From Lichenostomus cassidix (lineage: Eukaryota > Chordata > Aves > Passeriformes > Meliphagidae), in contig CM039183.1 of assembly GCA_008360975.2 (NCBI GenBank), positions 57,524,850 through 57,588,849 of the forward strand: a stretch of DNA of 64,000 nucleotides, read 5' to 3'. This document shows positions 62,803-64,000 of the stretch, one piece after another (position 1 is the first letter of the stretch; each line of letters starts with the position of its first letter). The position numbers and the translations under genes were made by a program. The notes under the pieces are model-generated. The model was not told the DNA's origin. It saw only the letters and a list, made by a program, of their open reading frames with translations, and did not search any database.

Positions 62803-64000
62803 CCATCCCCTCAGACATTAAAAAAAAATAATGTTGTAGACTATTTTCTTCCACTAATACCACAGAACTCTTTCTGGATCTCAACAGCAATTGTAAAAAG
62901 CTGTTCTGGTTTCAAATTCAGTGTAAGTGCAGAGGAAAGGGTTATTAAGTCAAAAAGGATCTCTCAATCACAGATAACTGTCCCACATATAAACAAGATA
63001 GATTGCAACAAAAAATGTTGTTCACCATATGTGCTGAAGCTACATCCAGCTGATCTTCTCCTATTTCTGGTCGGAGCAATGGGACTGTGCAGCAGCCTCA
63101 GCATGAAGATTGGAAGCACCCATTGGGACTTCACTCCCACCTGCATTTGTAATCAGAAGTCACCTAGTCACTCTAGAAGCCACCCAGACTTCTACAGTGC
63201 CTTTCCTTTCACACACTACTTTGTGGTAGTAGGTAAAACTGTGGGTCCACTTGAGAGTTCAGAGAGTAGCAAGGGATGAAGTAGCTTAGTCAGTGCAGCA
63301 GTGAGCAGACCTTTGTTTTTAAGACGGAGAATTCTAATCCTGATTTTACTGTGAACTTTGCTAGAACAACAACATTTTTATTTTGGGGGTTTTTTTAATA
63401 CTAGAAGAGACATTTTATAAAATAAATATAGCCGCAGACAGGAATCTGGACAAGGTATGGTAGAATTACACAACTAGACTGACTTACATCAAACTTAGAG
63501 AACTGCTCCCAAAATGTATACACACCCATTATGCTTGAAAGTGCTAGACATTGATCTTCATTTCAATTTAAACCACAGCCAGGGTCTAATTTCCCTTTCT
63601 TCACATTTTAAATTTTCAAAACCAACTCAGCAAGTTCTCATCCTCCCTTGCACCTGGGGAGAAAAAAGCCAAAAAATGCAAGAGAATCAGCCAAAAGGAA
63701 CAGGGGTGTTTCTGGGCTGCTAGATGACTTTGCTTCTGTTGGGGGAAAAAAAGGTTGACCTGCCCCTAGAAGGTGTTGCCACTCCAGTTCCCACTGACTT
63801 TCATTTGTTTAGGGTGTCAAGCAGAGAATTAATACTCTCTGGCAGTACAATATGCTGACATGGACATGCTATCTAATCCTTTGCTAGTGAGGATCTGACA
63901 GAATACTGTTTTTTATATATCTGGATGTCTTTGCATGCATCTCTTCTTGGTCATGTAGTAGAGAAATCCTCTGACCAACCATGCCCTTTCTGAATTCTTA
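62803..64000. other. Non-coding stretch, nothing recognised
   Basis: Unique sequence with an A-run at about 62820-62829. Open frames (63031-63279, 82 codons; 63514-63723, 69 codons) are within chance length and not recognised. Confidence 0.7.

Noticed and set aside
63780..63805. Similarity to an old reptile repeat containing cccattgacttcaatggg
   Set aside because: The match is about 12 bases and not symmetrical as in the family.
1..64000. Bacterial or phage systems, CRISPR arrays, tRNA or rRNA genes
   Set aside because: No regularly spaced repeats, cloverleaf-like blocks or gene-dense coding; everything seen fits vertebrate non-coding DNA.

Overview
This window looks like nuclear DNA from a bird, and it is almost entirely non-coding, either intergenic or inside a very large intron. 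The case for a bird rests on the repeats: a clear fragment of a CR1 LINE at about 30.4-30.7 kb, two weaker CR1 scraps, and a long terminal repeat at about 44.7 kb that I recognise as a common avian endogenous-retrovirus family. Otherwise the sequence is AT-rich, interspersed repeats are sparse, and there are a few short microsatellites. There are no operons, ribosome-binding sites, tRNA or rRNA genes, CRISPR arrays or phage genes.

I find no gene I can name. The longest open frames are about 128-132 codons (11017-11403 and 58761-59159 on +, 13276-13662 on -), and several of the listed frames only start if TTG or GTG is accepted as a start. At roughly 38% GC (estimated by eye) a stop is expected about every 15 codons. 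The longest of the roughly 8,000 open frames in 64 kb should then be about 130 codons by chance, so these lengths are what random sequence gives. None shows a recognisable domain. A few short open frames flanked by good splice signals (24.2 kb, 33.36 kb, 33.61 kb) are listed as weak exon candidates only.

Layout. 1-10.7 kb: AT-rich unique sequence with two small tandem duplications, one possible ancient SINE scrap and a stretch with unusually few stops at 7.0-7.6 kb. 10.8-21 kb: unique sequence with a T/G-rich tract, an RFX-type X-box and a worn CR1 3' end at 16.75 kb. 21-30 kb: a compound trinucleotide repeat, a GATA repeat and an ancient SINE-like remnant. 30-34.7 kb: the CR1 fragment and a slightly GC-richer patch with exon-like frames. 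34.7-36 kb: a block with strong G-over-C strand asymmetry. 36-41.4 kb: unique. 41.4-45 kb: AT-rich alternating sequence and two LTR pieces on opposite strands. 45-64 kb: unique sequence with (TG)17 and (TTG)10 arrays, short palindromes and an AP-1/X-box pair near 62.8 kb.

I see no previously undescribed biological system here. The observations below are modest leads that conservation or transcript data could settle.
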